A DNA stretch of 64,000 bases from Pararhizobium polonicum (GCF_001687365.1 NZ_LGLV01000004.1:434001-498000), one strand, 5' to 3'; positions 1 to 9,220 are shown, numbered from the stretch's first letter. A program made the numbers and translations. Notes: generated by a model from the sequence alone, not told the origin.

Positions 1-1007
1 TGGATGGAATAGAAGCTTGCGCGGATCGAATAGGCTGTCAGCACCAGCCCCCTGGCTTCGGGCGACAGGATTTCGCGGCAGATATCCAGCATCAGGGCGA
101 GATGCTCGAACAGCTGCCAGACCTCGCCATTGGGGCCACGGCCGAATTTCGGCGGATCGGTGAGGATGATGTCGTAGCGGCTGCCGCGGCGCTCCTCACG
201 CTGGATGAACTTCATCGCATCCTCGCAGATCCAGCGGATCGGCAGATGATCGGCGCGGCCGAGCGCCTGGTTTTCCCGCGCCCAGCCGATTGCCTTCTTG
301 GAGGCATCGACATGGGTGACCTCGGCGCCCGCCTTTGCGGCGATCAGCGAGGCGACGCCGGTATAGCCGAACAGGTTGAGGACCTTCAGCGGACGGCCCG
401 CCGTCTCGATCTGTTCCTTCATCCAGCTCCAGTGGGCGAGCTGCTCGGGAAAAACGCCGACATGGCGGAAGGCGGTGAAGCGGCCGTAGAATTCGGCATC
501 GAGAATCTGCATCGGCCAGGTTTCGCCGAGTGCCTGCCTTGGGAAGCGCCAGCGCCCCATGCCGTCTTCGTCGGTATCGCCGGTAAAGATCGAGTCGGCA
601 TTGTCCCAGACATGCGCCGGCAGCGTTTTCGGCCAGAGCGCCTGCGCCTCGGGCCGGACGATGCGGTACGGGCCGTATTGTTCGAGCTTGAGGCCGTCGC
701 CGCTATCGATCAGGTGATAGTCGCGCGCGCCCTTTGTCTCCAGAATGATCGGAATACGCTCATCCGGCTTGGCGCCGCTACGAACGCGAACCTCGGCGCG
801 CGGCGCGGCGGCGTCTGCCACCACAGGCCTCGCCACACTCTTTTCCGGAGCGTTTCTTGCCGGCGAACGGCTCTCGCCGCTTCCCGTGGCATAAGGCTTT
901 GCCGGCGGTTGCCGGTTTGCCGTCACCTGCCCGGCGCGGCCCTGCACGCCGCGCGATGACGTGGCCGGTCCGGCTTTGCCCTTTGGCCGTCGATCTTTAT
1001 CTTTCAC
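1..1007 (-). CDS. Class I SAM-dependent rRNA methyltransferase (RlmI-like), 3' end outside window
   Basis: Probable 23S rRNA cytosine methyltransferase of the RlmI/RlmK class, acting in the cytoplasm. About 335 residues are visible; the C-terminus lies beyond position 1. The first 85 residues are basic and low in complexity. The body shows a conserved FPEQ..HW segment, the SAM-binding motif NLFGYTGVASLIAAKAG followed by VDASKKA, and the motif IV DPPKFGRGP. The start is a GTG at 1007: an in-frame stop lies a few codons upstream and no ATG is available before the conserved part. A 16-codon frame (1004-1054) ends in a GTGA overlap with this start. The family is clear; the exact rRNA position modified is not. 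Confidence 0.85.
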   Translation of the reverse strand, partial: MKDKDRRPKGKAGPATSSRGVQGRAGQVTANRQPPAKPYATGSGESRSPARNAPEKSVARPVVADAAAPRAEVRVRSGAKPDERIPIILETKGARDYHLIDSGDGLKLEQYGPYRIVRPEAQALWPKTLPAHVWDNADSIFTGDTDEDGMGRWRFPRQALGETWPMQILDAEFYGRFTAFRHVGVFPEQLAHWSWMKEQIETAGRPLKVLNLFGYTGVASLIAAKAGAEVTHVDASKKAIGWARENQALGRADHLPIRWICEDAMKFIQREERRGSRYDIILTDPPKFGRGPNGEVWQLFEHLALMLDICREILSPEARGLVLTAYSIRASFYSI

Positions 1008-1125
1008 GCCGTTTCGTCCGTCAGCTTGTATGGTTCAAAGGCTGCAAATAGCATCGCTCTTTCGGTTGGCAAAGCTGTTTCCTATCTGAGAGACATCGTG
1101 CGGCGGCGGCAAGGAGAAAATACCG

Positions 1126-1578
1126 ATGGAAATGAAGGGGGAAGAACGCATCGCAGCGCCCCGCGAACTCGTTTGGGCGGCGCTCAACGATCCTGAGGTA
1201 CTCAGAGGTTGCATCCCCGGCTGCACGGCGATCGATCGCCTGTCAGCGACAGATTTCACCGCAACGCTCAAGGTCAGGATCGGACCGATCCCGATGTCCT
1301 TTTCTGGCAATATCACGCTGTCGAATGTCGATGCGCCGCACAGTTATACGCTCAGCGGCGAAAGTGCCGGCGGCATCGCGGGGCTTGCAAAAGGCCGCGC
1401 CGACGTAGCGCTTACGGCGGATGGCGAGGAGACGATCCTTGCCTATGACGCCAGTGCGGAAATCGGCGGAAAGCTCGCGCAACTGGGATCGCGCCTTGTC
1501 GGCTCAAGCGCAAACAAGCTTGCGGCGAAGTTTTTCTCGGATTTCAGCAACGCCGCGCTTGCCAAGGCGGCACGATAG
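1126..1578 (+). CDS. CoxG/SRPBCC family protein
   Basis: A 150-residue protein of the CO dehydrogenase subunit G (CoxG) branch of the START/SRPBCC fold. It shows the typical opening MEMKGEERIAAPRELVWAAL, the LRGCIPGC segment, the glycine-rich AGGIAGLAKGRADV strand-turn region and the GSRLVGSSANKLA.KFF helix near the end. In carboxydotrophs CoxG recruits CODH to the membrane, but no molybdenum hydroxylase genes lie here, so its role is unknown. An AAGGAG sits upstream of the ATG at good spacing. It is divergent from the rRNA methyltransferase and convergent with lapA. Confidence 0.85.
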   Translation: MEMKGEERIAAPRELVWAALNDPEVLRGCIPGCTAIDRLSATDFTATLKVRIGPIPMSFSGNITLSNVDAPHSYTLSGESAGGIAGLAKGRADVALTADGEETILAYDASAEIGGKLAQLGSRLVGSSANKLAAKFFSDFSNAALAKAAR

Positions 1579-1605
1579 GCCTGAGCAACGATTTTATATC
1601 GGCAC

Positions 1606-1953
1606 TTATTTGGAAGAGACTGGAACCAGCGTCTGCGAGGCGATGGTTTCGGCGCGGGTGCGATGCTTCTCGGCCTCCGCATGCCATTTGATTGCTTCAT
1701 GCGCCTCGTTGCGCGCCCGCTTGCGGTATTTGCCCTGGCTGAACCATGTGGCAAACGACCCGACGATCATTCCGAAGATGACCGCGAGAAACAGGAAGAC
1801 GAAGAAGGGCGCGGACGCGGACAGGACGCTGTCTGTCGGATTGAACGGATTGAGCGCCAGCGTCACCGTCTGTCTGTTGGCCACCGAAAGAACGATCAGA
1901 ACGATGGCGACCGGAACCAGCACCACGATATTCAACAGCTTCTTCATCATCAT
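1606..1953 (-). CDS. lapA: LapA family (DUF1049) inner-membrane protein
   Basis: A 115-residue membrane protein resembling LapA/YciS. It has two hydrophobic segments (about residues 5-25 and 47-70) and a short basic, helical cytoplasmic tail. In enterobacteria LapA works with LapB and FtsH in controlling LpxC and hence LPS synthesis. Whether it does so here is not known, and no lapB gene is adjacent. It follows ihfB on the same strand with about 58 bases between, the usual rhizobial order sppA-ihfB-lapA. Three consecutive ATG codons open the frame; the first is preceded by GGAG at proper distance. Confidence 0.75.
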   Translation of the reverse strand: MMMKKLLNIVVLVPVAIVLIVLSVANRQTVTLALNPFNPTDSVLSASAPFFVFLFLAVIFGMIVGSFATWFSQGKYRKRARNEAHEAIKWHAEAEKHRTRAETIASQTLVPVSSK

Positions 1954-2011
1954 TCCGTCTCCGTCATGCCGCCTGCCCGGCGTTATCTGCTGCCGGGCGG
2001 ATCACCACGGC

Positions 2012-2314
2012 TCATTCATCATCTTCATCATCGGCGCCAGGATTAAGGCGCTCGCGCAATTCCTTGCCCGTCTTGAAGAAGGGAACCCATTTTTCCTCGA
2101 CGAACACGCTGTCGCCGGTGCGCGGGTTGCGGCCGGAACGCGAAGGCCGGTTCTTCACCGAAAACGCGCCGAAACCGCGAAGTTCGACCCGGTTTCCCCC
2201 GGCCAAGGCATCGGTGATCTCATCGAGAACCGCATTGACGATATTTTCGACATCACGGTGATAAAGATGCGGATTGCGAGCCGCAACAATCTGCACCAAT
2301 TCTGACTTGATCAC
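2012..2314 (-). CDS. ihfB: Integration host factor subunit beta
   Basis: DNA-bending histone-like protein of 100 residues that pairs with IHF-alpha, bends DNA sharply and helps sigma-54 activators, recombination and replication. It begins [17 protein letters not shown], carries the family signature [21 protein letters not shown] with the arm proline near residue 64, and ends in an acidic tail. Length and alignment leave little doubt that this is the beta rather than the alpha subunit or HU. It sits about 135 bases downstream of sppA and upstream of lapA, as in other rhizobia. Confidence 0.93.
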   Translation of the reverse strand: MIKSELVQIVAARNPHLYHRDVENIVNAVLDEITDALAGGNRVELRGFGAFSVKNRPSRSGRNPRTGDSVFVEEKWVPFFKTGKELRERLNPGADDEDDE

Positions 2315-2449
2315 TGTCGCCCCCTGTGGTGAATTTACATGTGTTCTTAAAGCGTTAAGCCCAACGGACCGGCTTGTCCACCTATAGTGCGGGATACCAT
2401 GGCGTTTTCAAGCCTGCGAAAACGGCAGGCAAGAGGTCATCGCGTGCTT

Positions 2450-3409
2450 TCAATCGCCGCCAACCTGCCAAACGGAAACCAGACCGTCAAGAAACAACTT
2501 GTCGTGACCCAATTTTTCGAGGCTGCCAAGATACGGAAAAGCCTCATATCCCAAGGATTTGAGCCACACGGCCGCGGCCGACCCAAGCCCGAACGGCAAG
2601 GACGTGCTGGGCGCTTTCCAATCGATCACGTCGAGTTCCCTGCCGACTTTGCGGCTATCGAGGAAGGCGCGGATTTCATCATCGCCGCCAAGCTCGTCGA
2701 TCAGCTTCAGCTTGAGCGCCTGACGGCCGGTAAAGATGCGGCCATCGGCCAGCTGCAATGCCTCCTGGCGCGGCAGATTGCGGCGATCGGCAACGAGATC
2801 GACAAACCAGTTGAAGCTGTCATCGATCATCGCCTGGATCACGGCCTTGGCATCGTCGCTCGGCGGATGAAAGGGTGATGGTTCGGCCTTCAGCGGCGCC
2901 GATTTGATCTCCTCCAGCGACACGCCGATCTTGTCCATCAGGTCCTTGACCTGCGGATACTGGAAGATCACGCCGATCGAGCCGGTGATCGAGTTATCCC
3001 CCGCCACGATACGGTCGCCGGCGAGCGCGATCATATAGCCGGCGGATGCGGCCAGCGTGCGCACGTCGGAGACGACCGGCTTTTTCTCTGCGACCTTGCG
3101 GATCGCCTTGAACAGCACTTCGCCGCCATAGGTGGTGCCGCCCGGCGAGGAAATGGTGACGACGAGGGCCTTGACCGCATCGGTTTCGGCAATACGGTTC
3201 AGCCTTTCCAGCAGTTCACGGTCATCCTGGATGATCCCGGAAATATCGACCCGTGCAATATGCGGACGGCTGAAGCCGCCGCCCTGCCCCGCGTCGGAAT
3301 AAAAATAGGCCGCGATGCCCGCGCAGAGCACGAGGGCTATGGACACGATCCGCCAGAAACCGAGTTTTCGCCGAAGCTGGCGCCGGTCGGCGATGGCGAG
3401 CTGATCCAT
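2450..3409 (-). CDS. sppA: Signal peptide peptidase SppA (short form)
   Basis: Membrane-bound serine protease of 319 residues that degrades cleaved signal peptides in the inner membrane or periplasm. One membrane anchor spans about residues 19-37. The Ser/Lys dyad can be read as Ser122 in LAASAGYM and Lys174 in KSAPLK, 52 residues apart as in Bacillus SppA. The SSPGG and TGSIGV segments complete the ClpP-like fold. This is the short single-domain form, not the double-domain E. coli type. AAGGAAAGA precedes the ATG. A weak hairpin (2412-2430) follows the gene before ihfB, without a U-tract. Confidence 0.92.
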   Translation of the reverse strand: MDQLAIADRRQLRRKLGFWRIVSIALVLCAGIAAYFYSDAGQGGGFSRPHIARVDISGIIQDDRELLERLNRIAETDAVKALVVTISSPGGTTYGGEVLFKAIRKVAEKKPVVSDVRTLAASAGYMIALAGDRIVAGDNSITGSIGVIFQYPQVKDLMDKIGVSLEEIKSAPLKAEPSPFHPPSDDAKAVIQAMIDDSFNWFVDLVADRRNLPRQEALQLADGRIFTGRQALKLKLIDELGGDDEIRAFLDSRKVGRELDVIDWKAPSTSLPFGLGSAAAVWLKSLGYEAFPYLGSLEKLGHDKLFLDGLVSVWQVGGD

Positions 3410-3634
3410 GGTCTTTCCTTCTTTTCACGGGCCGCGGGACGAACCGCTCCTTTGCACCAAACGGACAATTTAATAGCCGCAGCGCGGCCACGTTGTAACC
3501 CGGCTTGAACAAAATTCGCGCCTCCATTGTAGTGGAACAAAAAAATCTCCATATTCGCGGTCATTCACATCGCCTGGCAGGCAGAGCGCATGCGCATTTG
3601 CGCCGCGATGTATTTTGAACGACAGGTCTATTTC

Positions 3635-4303
3635 ATGCTGAATGAAGTGCAATTCTCCGGCGCCTTGCCGCATTCGGGGCCGATCCTCGCCGATGCCTAT
3701 TCGATGGCCTCACGCCATTCCCGGCGCGTCAAACGCCTGAAGATCATCCTGCCGCTGATCGCGGTCCTGATCGGCGCGATCTTTGTCGCCGTTTCCGTGG
3801 TGCGTGCCTTTTTGCCGGAAAACCTGCAGATCGAGAACGCAACGATCGAAAACGGCAAGATCGTCATGCAGAGCCCGGCGATTTCCGGACGCAACAAGCA
3901 GGACATCAGCTACTCGATGAAGGCCGTGCGCGCGCTGCAGGACATCGCCAATCCGGATATCATCACGCTGGAGACGATCCACGCGGAGATGCCCGTCAAC
4001 GACACATTGATCGCCACCGTCGAGGCGATCAGCGGCGTCTACGACCGGGGCGGCAACACACTGGACATGAACGCGCCCTTCACCATCACCATGAACAACG
4101 GCCTCGTCGCCGATTTCCAGGCGGCCGCTCTCGACATCAACGCCGGCGAGATGGAAACCCGGAAGCCGATTGCAATCACGATGAATGGCGGTTCCATTGT
4201 TGCACAGTCGCTGAGAATGACGGATAAGGGACGCATTGTTACATTTGAAGGCATGGTCAAGGTCGTTGTCGATCCCAAAACCATCCAGAAAACCGCCAAC
4301 TAG
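3635..4303 (+). CDS. lptC: LPS export ABC transporter periplasmic protein LptC
   Basis: Bitopic protein of the Lpt machine that takes LPS from LptB2FG and passes it to LptA. A single membrane span (KIILPLIAVLIGAIFVAVS) is followed by a periplasmic beta-jellyroll domain. The frame is open from 3590, but MLNEVQF at 3635 is preferred: AGG lies eight bases before it and the upstream 15 residues look non-coding. The N-terminal cytoplasmic segment of about 40 residues is longer than in E. coli, usual for rhizobia. It is the first gene of lptC-lptA-lptB; lptA starts 15 bases after its stop. No ribonuclease D gene precedes it here. Confidence 0.85.
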   Translation: MLNEVQFSGALPHSGPILADAYSMASRHSRRVKRLKIILPLIAVLIGAIFVAVSVVRAFLPENLQIENATIENGKIVMQSPAISGRNKQDISYSMKAVRALQDIANPDIITLETIHAEMPVNDTLIATVEAISGVYDRGGNTLDMNAPFTITMNNGLVADFQAAALDINAGEMETRKPIAITMNGGSIVAQSLRMTDKGRIVTFEGMVKVVVDPKTIQKTAN

Positions 4304-4318
4304 AAAACCGGTGCACAT

Positions 4319-4879
4319 ATGTCGGCCATTTCCGCCTTTTCCTTTCGGCTTGCCGGAACATTCATTCTCTTGAGCCTTTTCACCAGCGCCTCCTTGTCCC
4401 CGGCCGCCGCCCAGGCGACCACGAGCAAGATGAAGGGGCTGCAGCTATCCAACGACGAGCCGATCCAGATCGAGAGCGACAAGCTGGAGATCAAGGATGC
4501 GGAAAGCAAGGCGCTGTTTACCGGCAATGTGAAGGTCGTTCAGGGAACGACGACGCTGCAAGCCGGCAATATGGTGGTTTTCTACAAGAAGGGCGGCGGC
4601 GCGATTTCCGGCGGCAATGCCGATATCGATCGTATCGAAGTCAGCCAGAAGGTGTTCCTCCAGTCGGGCACCCAGCAGGCGACCGCCGATACCGGCGAGT
4701 TCAGCATGACGGCGCAGACGCTCGTGCTGAAGGGCAAGCAGGTGGTGCTGTCTGAGGGCAAGAACGTCTTTACCGGCTGCCAGCTGGACGTCCAGATGGA
4801 GACGGGCGAAGCTCAGCTGAAGGCCTGCGGCGACAGGGTTCGCATCCAGCTCGACCCGAAGTCCCAGAAAACGAACTGA
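4319..4879 (+). CDS. lptA: LPS transport periplasmic protein LptA
   Basis: Periplasmic bridge protein of LPS transport, 186 residues. A signal peptide (hydrophobic residues about 12-32, ending AAAQA) precedes an OstA-type domain with PIQIESDKLEIKDAESKALF and FTGNVKVVQG, the repeated strands that stack head to tail with LptC. Positions fit the usual length. It lies between lptC and lptB in one transcription unit; lptB starts 13 bases after its stop. Confidence 0.92.
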   Translation: MSAISAFSFRLAGTFILLSLFTSASLSPAAAQATTSKMKGLQLSNDEPIQIESDKLEIKDAESKALFTGNVKVVQGTTTLQAGNMVVFYKKGGGAISGGNADIDRIEVSQKVFLQSGTQQATADTGEFSMTAQTLVLKGKQVVLSEGKNVFTGCQLDVQMETGEAQLKACGDRVRIQLDPKSQKTN

Positions 4880-4892
4880 TGCAGACGCCCAC

Positions 4893-5696
4893 GTGAACAT
4901 TCCCTTTCTTCACAAACGCAAACAGGGCGGCAAGCCCGAAGCGGCCGCCCGTGTCGTCGACAAGGCGCGTTACGAAGGCACGCTGATCGCGCGCGGCCTG
5001 ACGAAGGCCTATCGGGGGCGCCGGGTCGTCAATGGCGTGTCGCTGGTCGTACGCCGCGGCGAGGCCGTCGGCCTTCTCGGCCCCAACGGCGCCGGCAAGA
5101 CCACCTGCTTCTACATGATCACCGGCCTCGTGCCGGTCGATGAAGGCTCGATCGAGATCAACGGCAACGACGTCACGACGATGCCGATGTATCGCCGCGC
5201 CCGGCTTGGCGTCGGCTACCTTCCGCAGGAAGCCTCGATCTTTCGTGGCCTGACCGTCGAGGACAATATCCGTGCCGTGCTCGAGGTTCACGACAAGAAC
5301 CGTGAGCGGCGCGAAAGCAAGCTCAACGAGCTCCTGAGCGAGTTCAACATTTCCCACCTGCGCAAATCGCCGGCGGTCGCCCTTTCGGGTGGCGAACGGC
5401 GGCGCCTGGAAATCGCCCGCGCGCTGGCGACCGATCCGACCTTCATGCTGCTCGACGAGCCCTTCGCCGGCGTCGATCCGATTTCGGTCGCCGACATCCA
5501 GGCGCTGGTGCGCCACCTGACCTCGCGCGGCATCGGCGTCCTGATCACCGACCACAATGTGCGCGAGACGCTGGGACTGATCGACCGCGCCTACATCATC
5601 CATGCGGGCGAAGTGCTGACGCATGGACGGGCCAACGACATCGTCACCAACCCGGACGTGCGCCGCCTCTACCTCGGCGACAATTTCAGCCTTTGA
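4893..5696 (+). CDS. lptB: LPS export ABC transporter ATP-binding protein LptB
   Basis: Cytoplasmic ATPase that powers LPS extraction with LptF and LptG (not in the window). The 267-residue protein has Walker A GPNGAGKT at residues 63-70, Q-loop LPQEAS, signature LSGGERRR, Walker B FMLLDEPFAGVDP and the switch histidine in ITDHNVRET. The start is GTG at 4893; about 30 basic residues precede the ABC domain, a common rhizobial extension. It closes the lpt unit; rpoN follows after a 396-base gap, the conserved alphaproteobacterial and gammaproteobacterial order. Confidence 0.95.
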   Translation: MNIPFLHKRKQGGKPEAAARVVDKARYEGTLIARGLTKAYRGRRVVNGVSLVVRRGEAVGLLGPNGAGKTTCFYMITGLVPVDEGSIEINGNDVTTMPMYRRARLGVGYLPQEASIFRGLTVEDNIRAVLEVHDKNRERRESKLNELLSEFNISHLRKSPAVALSGGERRRLEIARALATDPTFMLLDEPFAGVDPISVADIQALVRHLTSRGIGVLITDHNVRETLGLIDRAYIIHAGEVLTHGRANDIVTNPDVRRLYLGDNFSL

Positions 5697-6092
5697 GGCG
5701 CAAACTTTTGGCAACATGGTAAATGGAAACGGCGGCGGCAGCGAAAATCTGCCGCTTCTGGAACATGCCTCTTGACCGGCTGCCGGATTCGCGCAACTTT
5801 TACGCGCTTGGAAAGCGCAGCTGCCGCAAATTTGCCTCAGCAACGGCTGCCCCGAAGAGATCGCCGGTATGCGTCAAACGCGCGAAATATGGCTGATTTT
5901 GCCCGTTTCGATCATTTTAGACGCTCACTGCATATTAAAGTGCCCGGCGCGCTCGATATTCATCTTATTTCCCGCGACCGCTTGACCAAACCCCATTAAT
6001 AAGCAATTTTTGGGCCAATTGAAGAACTGGCACCTTCACCCCTTGAAAAGATGAGGGCCAGCTCGGAGAATTGAGGGGAGTTTCGCGTCCGA
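5697..6092 (+). other. lptB-rpoN intergenic region
   Basis: Nearly 400 bases without a convincing gene. A hairpin at 5735-5755 (arms GCGGCA and TGCCGC, nine-base loop) lies 40 bases after lptB but has no clear T-run, so it is only a weak terminator candidate. The second half is AT-richer than its surroundings and should hold the rpoN promoter. A strong GAGGGGAG Shine-Dalgarno stands just before the rpoN ATG. Short open frames here have no ribosome site or family look. Confidence 0.4.
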
Positions 6093-7667
6093 ATGGCACT
6101 TTCAGCCAGCCTCTTTCTGCGTCAAAGCCAGACCCTGGCCATGACGCCCCAGCTGATGCAGTCGATCCAGCTGCTGCAGATGACGCATTTCGAACTGAAC
6201 CAGTTCATCGAGCTGGAAGTCGAGAAAAACCCCCTGCTCGAATTCGCCGCCAACGACGATACGCCAGCGCTTGCGGACAGGCACGGCAAGGACGAACTGC
6301 ATATCACGCCGGATGAACGCACCGACCGCGACAATGCCGAGGGCGCCTCCTTCGACCCGCTGGGCGACGTTTACGACAGCACCACTTCGGCCACCGGCGA
6401 GCGGATGAGCGAACAGCTCGACGCCAATTTCGAGAATGTCTTTCCCGACGACACGGCACCGCAGCGCGCCGATGCGCCGGAACTGCTCAGCCAGTGGAAA
6501 TCCATGCCGGGCGGCGGCGAAGGCGAGAGCAGCGACGGCTACGACCTCGACGATTTCGTCGCCAACCGCGTGACATTACGCGATTTCCTCAACGAACAGG
6601 TGCCTTTCAGCGTGCATGGCGCCGCCGATCTTCTGATTGCCCAGCATCTGATCGACCAGCTCGACGAAGCCGGCTACCTGCATGCCGATATCACCGAGAT
6701 GGCCGAACGGCTCGGCTGTGCCAGCAGCGACGTGGCGCGGGTTCTCGACAGCCTGCAGCAGCTCGACCCGCCCGGCGTCTTCGCGCGCACGCTCAGCGAG
6801 TGTCTTGCCATCCAGCTGCGGGTGCGAAACCGGCTCGACCCGGCCATGGCCGCCCTGCTCGACCACCTGGACCTGCTGGCCCGGCGCGACTTTGCCAGCC
6901 TGAAGCGGATCTGCGGCGTCGATGAGGAAGACCTCATGGACATGCTCACCGAGATCCGCAAGCTCGACCCGAAGCCCGGCACAGGCTTTGAAGCCAGCCC
7001 CCTGGAGACGATCACCCCGGATATCGTCGTGCGCCCGGCGCAGGACGGCAGCTGGGCGGTGGAGCTCAACCCCGACACGCTGCCGCGCGTTCTCGTCAAC
7101 CAGACCTATTATGCGACGGTCTCCCGTCATGCGCCGAAGAACAGCGCCGACCATGCCTTCCTCACCGAATGCCTGCAGACCGCCAACTGGCTGACCCGCA
7201 GCCTCGACCAGCGCGCCAAGACGATCATGAAGGTGGCCACCGAGATCGTGCGCCAGCAGGATGCCTTCCTGATGAACGGCGTCGATCATCTCAGGCCGCT
7301 CAACCTGAAGACCGTCGCCGACGCCATCAAGATGCATGAATCGACCGTCAGCCGCGTCACCTCGAACAAATACATGCTGACGCCGCGCGGGCTGTTCGAG
7401 CTGAAATATTTCTTCACCGTCTCGATCGGATCGGCGGAGGGCGGAGACGGACATTCGGCGGAATCCGTGCGCCACCGCATTCGCAACATGATCGTGCTGG
7501 AGAGCCCGGAGGCCGTTCTTTCCGACGACGATATCGTCGATATCCTGAAAAAGGGCGGCGTCGACATTGCCCGCAGGACTGTGGCGAAATACCGCGAGGC
7601 GATGAACATCCCCTCCTCCGTCCAGCGCCGCCGGGAGAAACGGGCGATGGCGAAGGTTTCCGCATGA
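6093..7667 (+). CDS. rpoN: RNA polymerase sigma-54 factor
   Basis: Alternative sigma factor for promoters of the -24/-12 type, needed for nitrogen, C4-dicarboxylate and, in symbionts, nitrogen-fixation genes. 524 residues. Region I is glutamine- and leucine-rich (QSQTLAMTPQLMQSIQLLQM), region II is acidic (about 60-140), then the core-binding region, the helix-turn-helix (LKTVADAIKMHESTVSRVTSNK) begins near 405, and the RpoN box ARRTVAKYREAM lies close to the C-terminus. The gene sits between lptB and hpf as in most Proteobacteria. Confidence 0.96.
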   Translation: MALSASLFLRQSQTLAMTPQLMQSIQLLQMTHFELNQFIELEVEKNPLLEFAANDDTPALADRHGKDELHITPDERTDRDNAEGASFDPLGDVYDSTTSATGERMSEQLDANFENVFPDDTAPQRADAPELLSQWKSMPGGGEGESSDGYDLDDFVANRVTLRDFLNEQVPFSVHGAADLLIAQHLIDQLDEAGYLHADITEMAERLGCASSDVARVLDSLQQLDPPGVFARTLSECLAIQLRVRNRLDPAMAALLDHLDLLARRDFASLKRICGVDEEDLMDMLTEIRKLDPKPGTGFEASPLETITPDIVVRPAQDGSWAVELNPDTLPRVLVNQTYYATVSRHAPKNSADHAFLTECLQTANWLTRSLDQRAKTIMKVATEIVRQQDAFLMNGVDHLRPLNLKTVADAIKMHESTVSRVTSNKYMLTPRGLFELKYFFTVSIGSAEGGDGHSAESVRHRIRNMIVLESPEAVLSDDDIVDILKKGGVDIARRTVAKYREAMNIPSSVQRRREKRAMAKVSA

Positions 7668-7951
7668 CCGATGTGAATGCCCGGCAATAGCCTTTTCGTT
7701 ATCCCCGTTATCCCGGTCATTAACAGGCCCGGGGCCCGATATTTCAGATTCCTTAACTGTTTTATTGACTTTGACAGCAACCGATAGTATGAGGCGGCCG
7801 CAATGGGCACGGGCATAGAGCCTGCCGTAAGCATATCCCTCCAAATCCAGGCCGTTCCGACGCAAAATTCTTTTGCGTGCGTGAAATGCTTGGATGACGG
7901 ATGCGGTTGGAATAGACTGGCTACGCAAATCACGAAAAGAGAGGAAACTCC

Positions 7952-8527
7952 ATGAGTGTGCGTGTATCCGGTAAACATATGGAAATCGGCGAAACGTTTC
8001 GTCTGCGGATCGAAGACCAGATCGAACAGGCCGTAACCAAATATTTTGACGGAGGATATTCAAGCCAGGTCACTGTGGAAAAGTCTGGATCTCGTTTCAG
8101 CGCCGATTGCAAGATACACCTCGATTCTGGTGCCGCCTTGCAGGCGAGTGGAGAAGCGAACGACCCGCAAGCCGCGTTTGACGCGGCCTCCGAGCGGATT
8201 GCCAAGCGCATCCGCCGGTACAAGCGGAAGCTCAAGGACCACCACAATGGCAATGGCCATGCTGGATTTGCCGAAGTAGCCTACACCGTAATGGATTCCG
8301 TGCCCGATGAAGACGATGAGCTTCCGGACAATTATGCACCGACGATCGTTGCGGAGAGTTCAAAACAACTGAAGACGATGTCTGTCGCAAACGCCGTGAT
8401 GGCGCTCGACATGACGGATGATCCCGTTCTGATGTTCCGTAGTCCTGGTAATGAACAGTTGAATATCGTCTATCGACGCAACGATGGAAACATTGGCTGG
8501 ATTGATGCAGCCAATATCAAGGGCTGA
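7952..8527 (+). CDS. hpf: Ribosome hibernation-promoting factor, long form
   Basis: Ribosome-associated stationary-phase factor of 191 residues. The N-terminal S30AE domain (about 1-105) starts MSVRVSGKHMEIGETFR and blocks the mRNA channel; the C-terminal domain (about 135-190), with the PVLMFRSP and LNIVYRRNDGNIGWI strands, dimerises ribosomes into 100S particles. The acidic linker DEDDELPD lies between. GAGGAAACTCC precedes the ATG. The 284-base gap after rpoN suggests its own promoter, and a strong terminator follows directly. Confidence 0.94.
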   Translation: MSVRVSGKHMEIGETFRLRIEDQIEQAVTKYFDGGYSSQVTVEKSGSRFSADCKIHLDSGAALQASGEANDPQAAFDAASERIAKRIRRYKRKLKDHHNGNGHAGFAEVAYTVMDSVPDEDDELPDNYAPTIVAESSKQLKTMSVANAVMALDMTDDPVLMFRSPGNEQLNIVYRRNDGNIGWIDAANIKG

Positions 8528-8533
8528 GTGGAT

Positions 8534-8578
8534 CCGTTCGAGTGCCGGCACGCCGGCATTCGAACGGCCGCTTTTTTC
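8534..8578 (+). terminator. Intrinsic terminator after hpf
   Basis: A 15-base-pair stem (8534-8548 with 8553-8567, one G-U pair, loop CACG) is followed by a run of six T at 8572-8577. It starts seven bases after the hpf stop, so hpf and ptsN are probably separate transcripts or ptsN depends on readthrough. Confidence 0.9.
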
Positions 8579-8702
8579 TGGTGGTGGATGCGCGGAAGAC
8601 CGTTGATGGTCCGCCGGGAAACCGCCGAAAGAACGATGGATAGAGCCGCCGTCCGGCATTTGCCGGGCGCTGCGGTTTCTACCTGCGAACGAGGACAAAA
8701 GA

Positions 8703-9167
8703 ATGGCATTGGCAGGCTTGCTGCAGCAGAATGCGATACTTCCGGCCATGAAGGCCAATTCCAAGAAGCAGCTGCTTCAGGAGTTGGCGGCAAAAGCATC
8801 CAAGATCACCGGGCTTCCCGAACGGGAAATCTTCGATGTCATCCTTCAGCGCGAGCGTCTGGGTTCGACCGGCGTCGGCAATGGCATTGCCATCCCGCAC
8901 GGCAAGCTCACCGACCTGTCGTCGATCGTCGGCATTTTTGCGCGCCTTGAATCGCCGGTCGATTTCGAAGCGCTGGACGACCAGCCGGTCGATCTCGTCT
9001 TCCTGCTTCTCGCCCCCGAAGGGGCCGGCGCCGATCATCTGAAGGCGCTGTCGCGGATTGCCCGCGTCCTGCGCGATCCGGATATGGTCGCCCGCCTGCG
9101 TGCGACGGATTCCGCCACGGCGATCTACGCTTTCCTCAGCGATGACCAGGCCTCCAACGCCGCCTGA
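8703..9167 (+). CDS. ptsN: PTS IIA-like nitrogen regulatory protein PtsN
   Basis: EIIA-Ntr, the last phosphocarrier of the nitrogen PTS (PtsP-NPr-EIIA-Ntr), a regulator of potassium transport, PHB and nitrogen metabolism rather than sugar uptake. 154 residues; the phosphorylated histidine is His66 in GIAIPHGK. The LGSTGVGNG and PVDLVFLLLAPEGAG segments match the family. An ACGAGGACAAAAGA leader gives the ribosome site. It follows rpoN-hpf in the conserved order and has its own terminator. Confidence 0.95.
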   Translation: MALAGLLQQNAILPAMKANSKKQLLQELAAKASKITGLPEREIFDVILQRERLGSTGVGNGIAIPHGKLTDLSSIVGIFARLESPVDFEALDDQPVDLVFLLLAPEGAGADHLKALSRIARVLRDPDMVARLRATDSATAIYAFLSDDQASNAA

Positions 9168-9192
9168 CGAACAACACCGAACGATATATGGA

Positions 9193-9220
9193 AGCGCGGC
9201 TGTGAGGCTGCGCTTTTTTT
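9193..9220 (+). terminator. Intrinsic terminator after ptsN
   Basis: AGCGCGGCT pairs with the GGCTGCGCT arm (nine pairs including two G-U), with a short loop and a run of seven T at 9214-9220. It lies 25 bases after the ptsN stop. Confidence 0.85.

Noticed and set aside
102..959. Plus-strand frame of 285 codons at the left edge
   Set aside because: It is antisense to the rRNA methyltransferase, whose minus-strand frame shows clear family motifs; GC-rich codon bias produces long open antisense frames throughout this window.
6029..6048. TGGCACCTTCACCCCTTG as a sigma-54 promoter for rpoN
   Set aside because: The GG and GC elements need fixed spacing and TTGC; here the spacing is too long and the second element reads TTGA.
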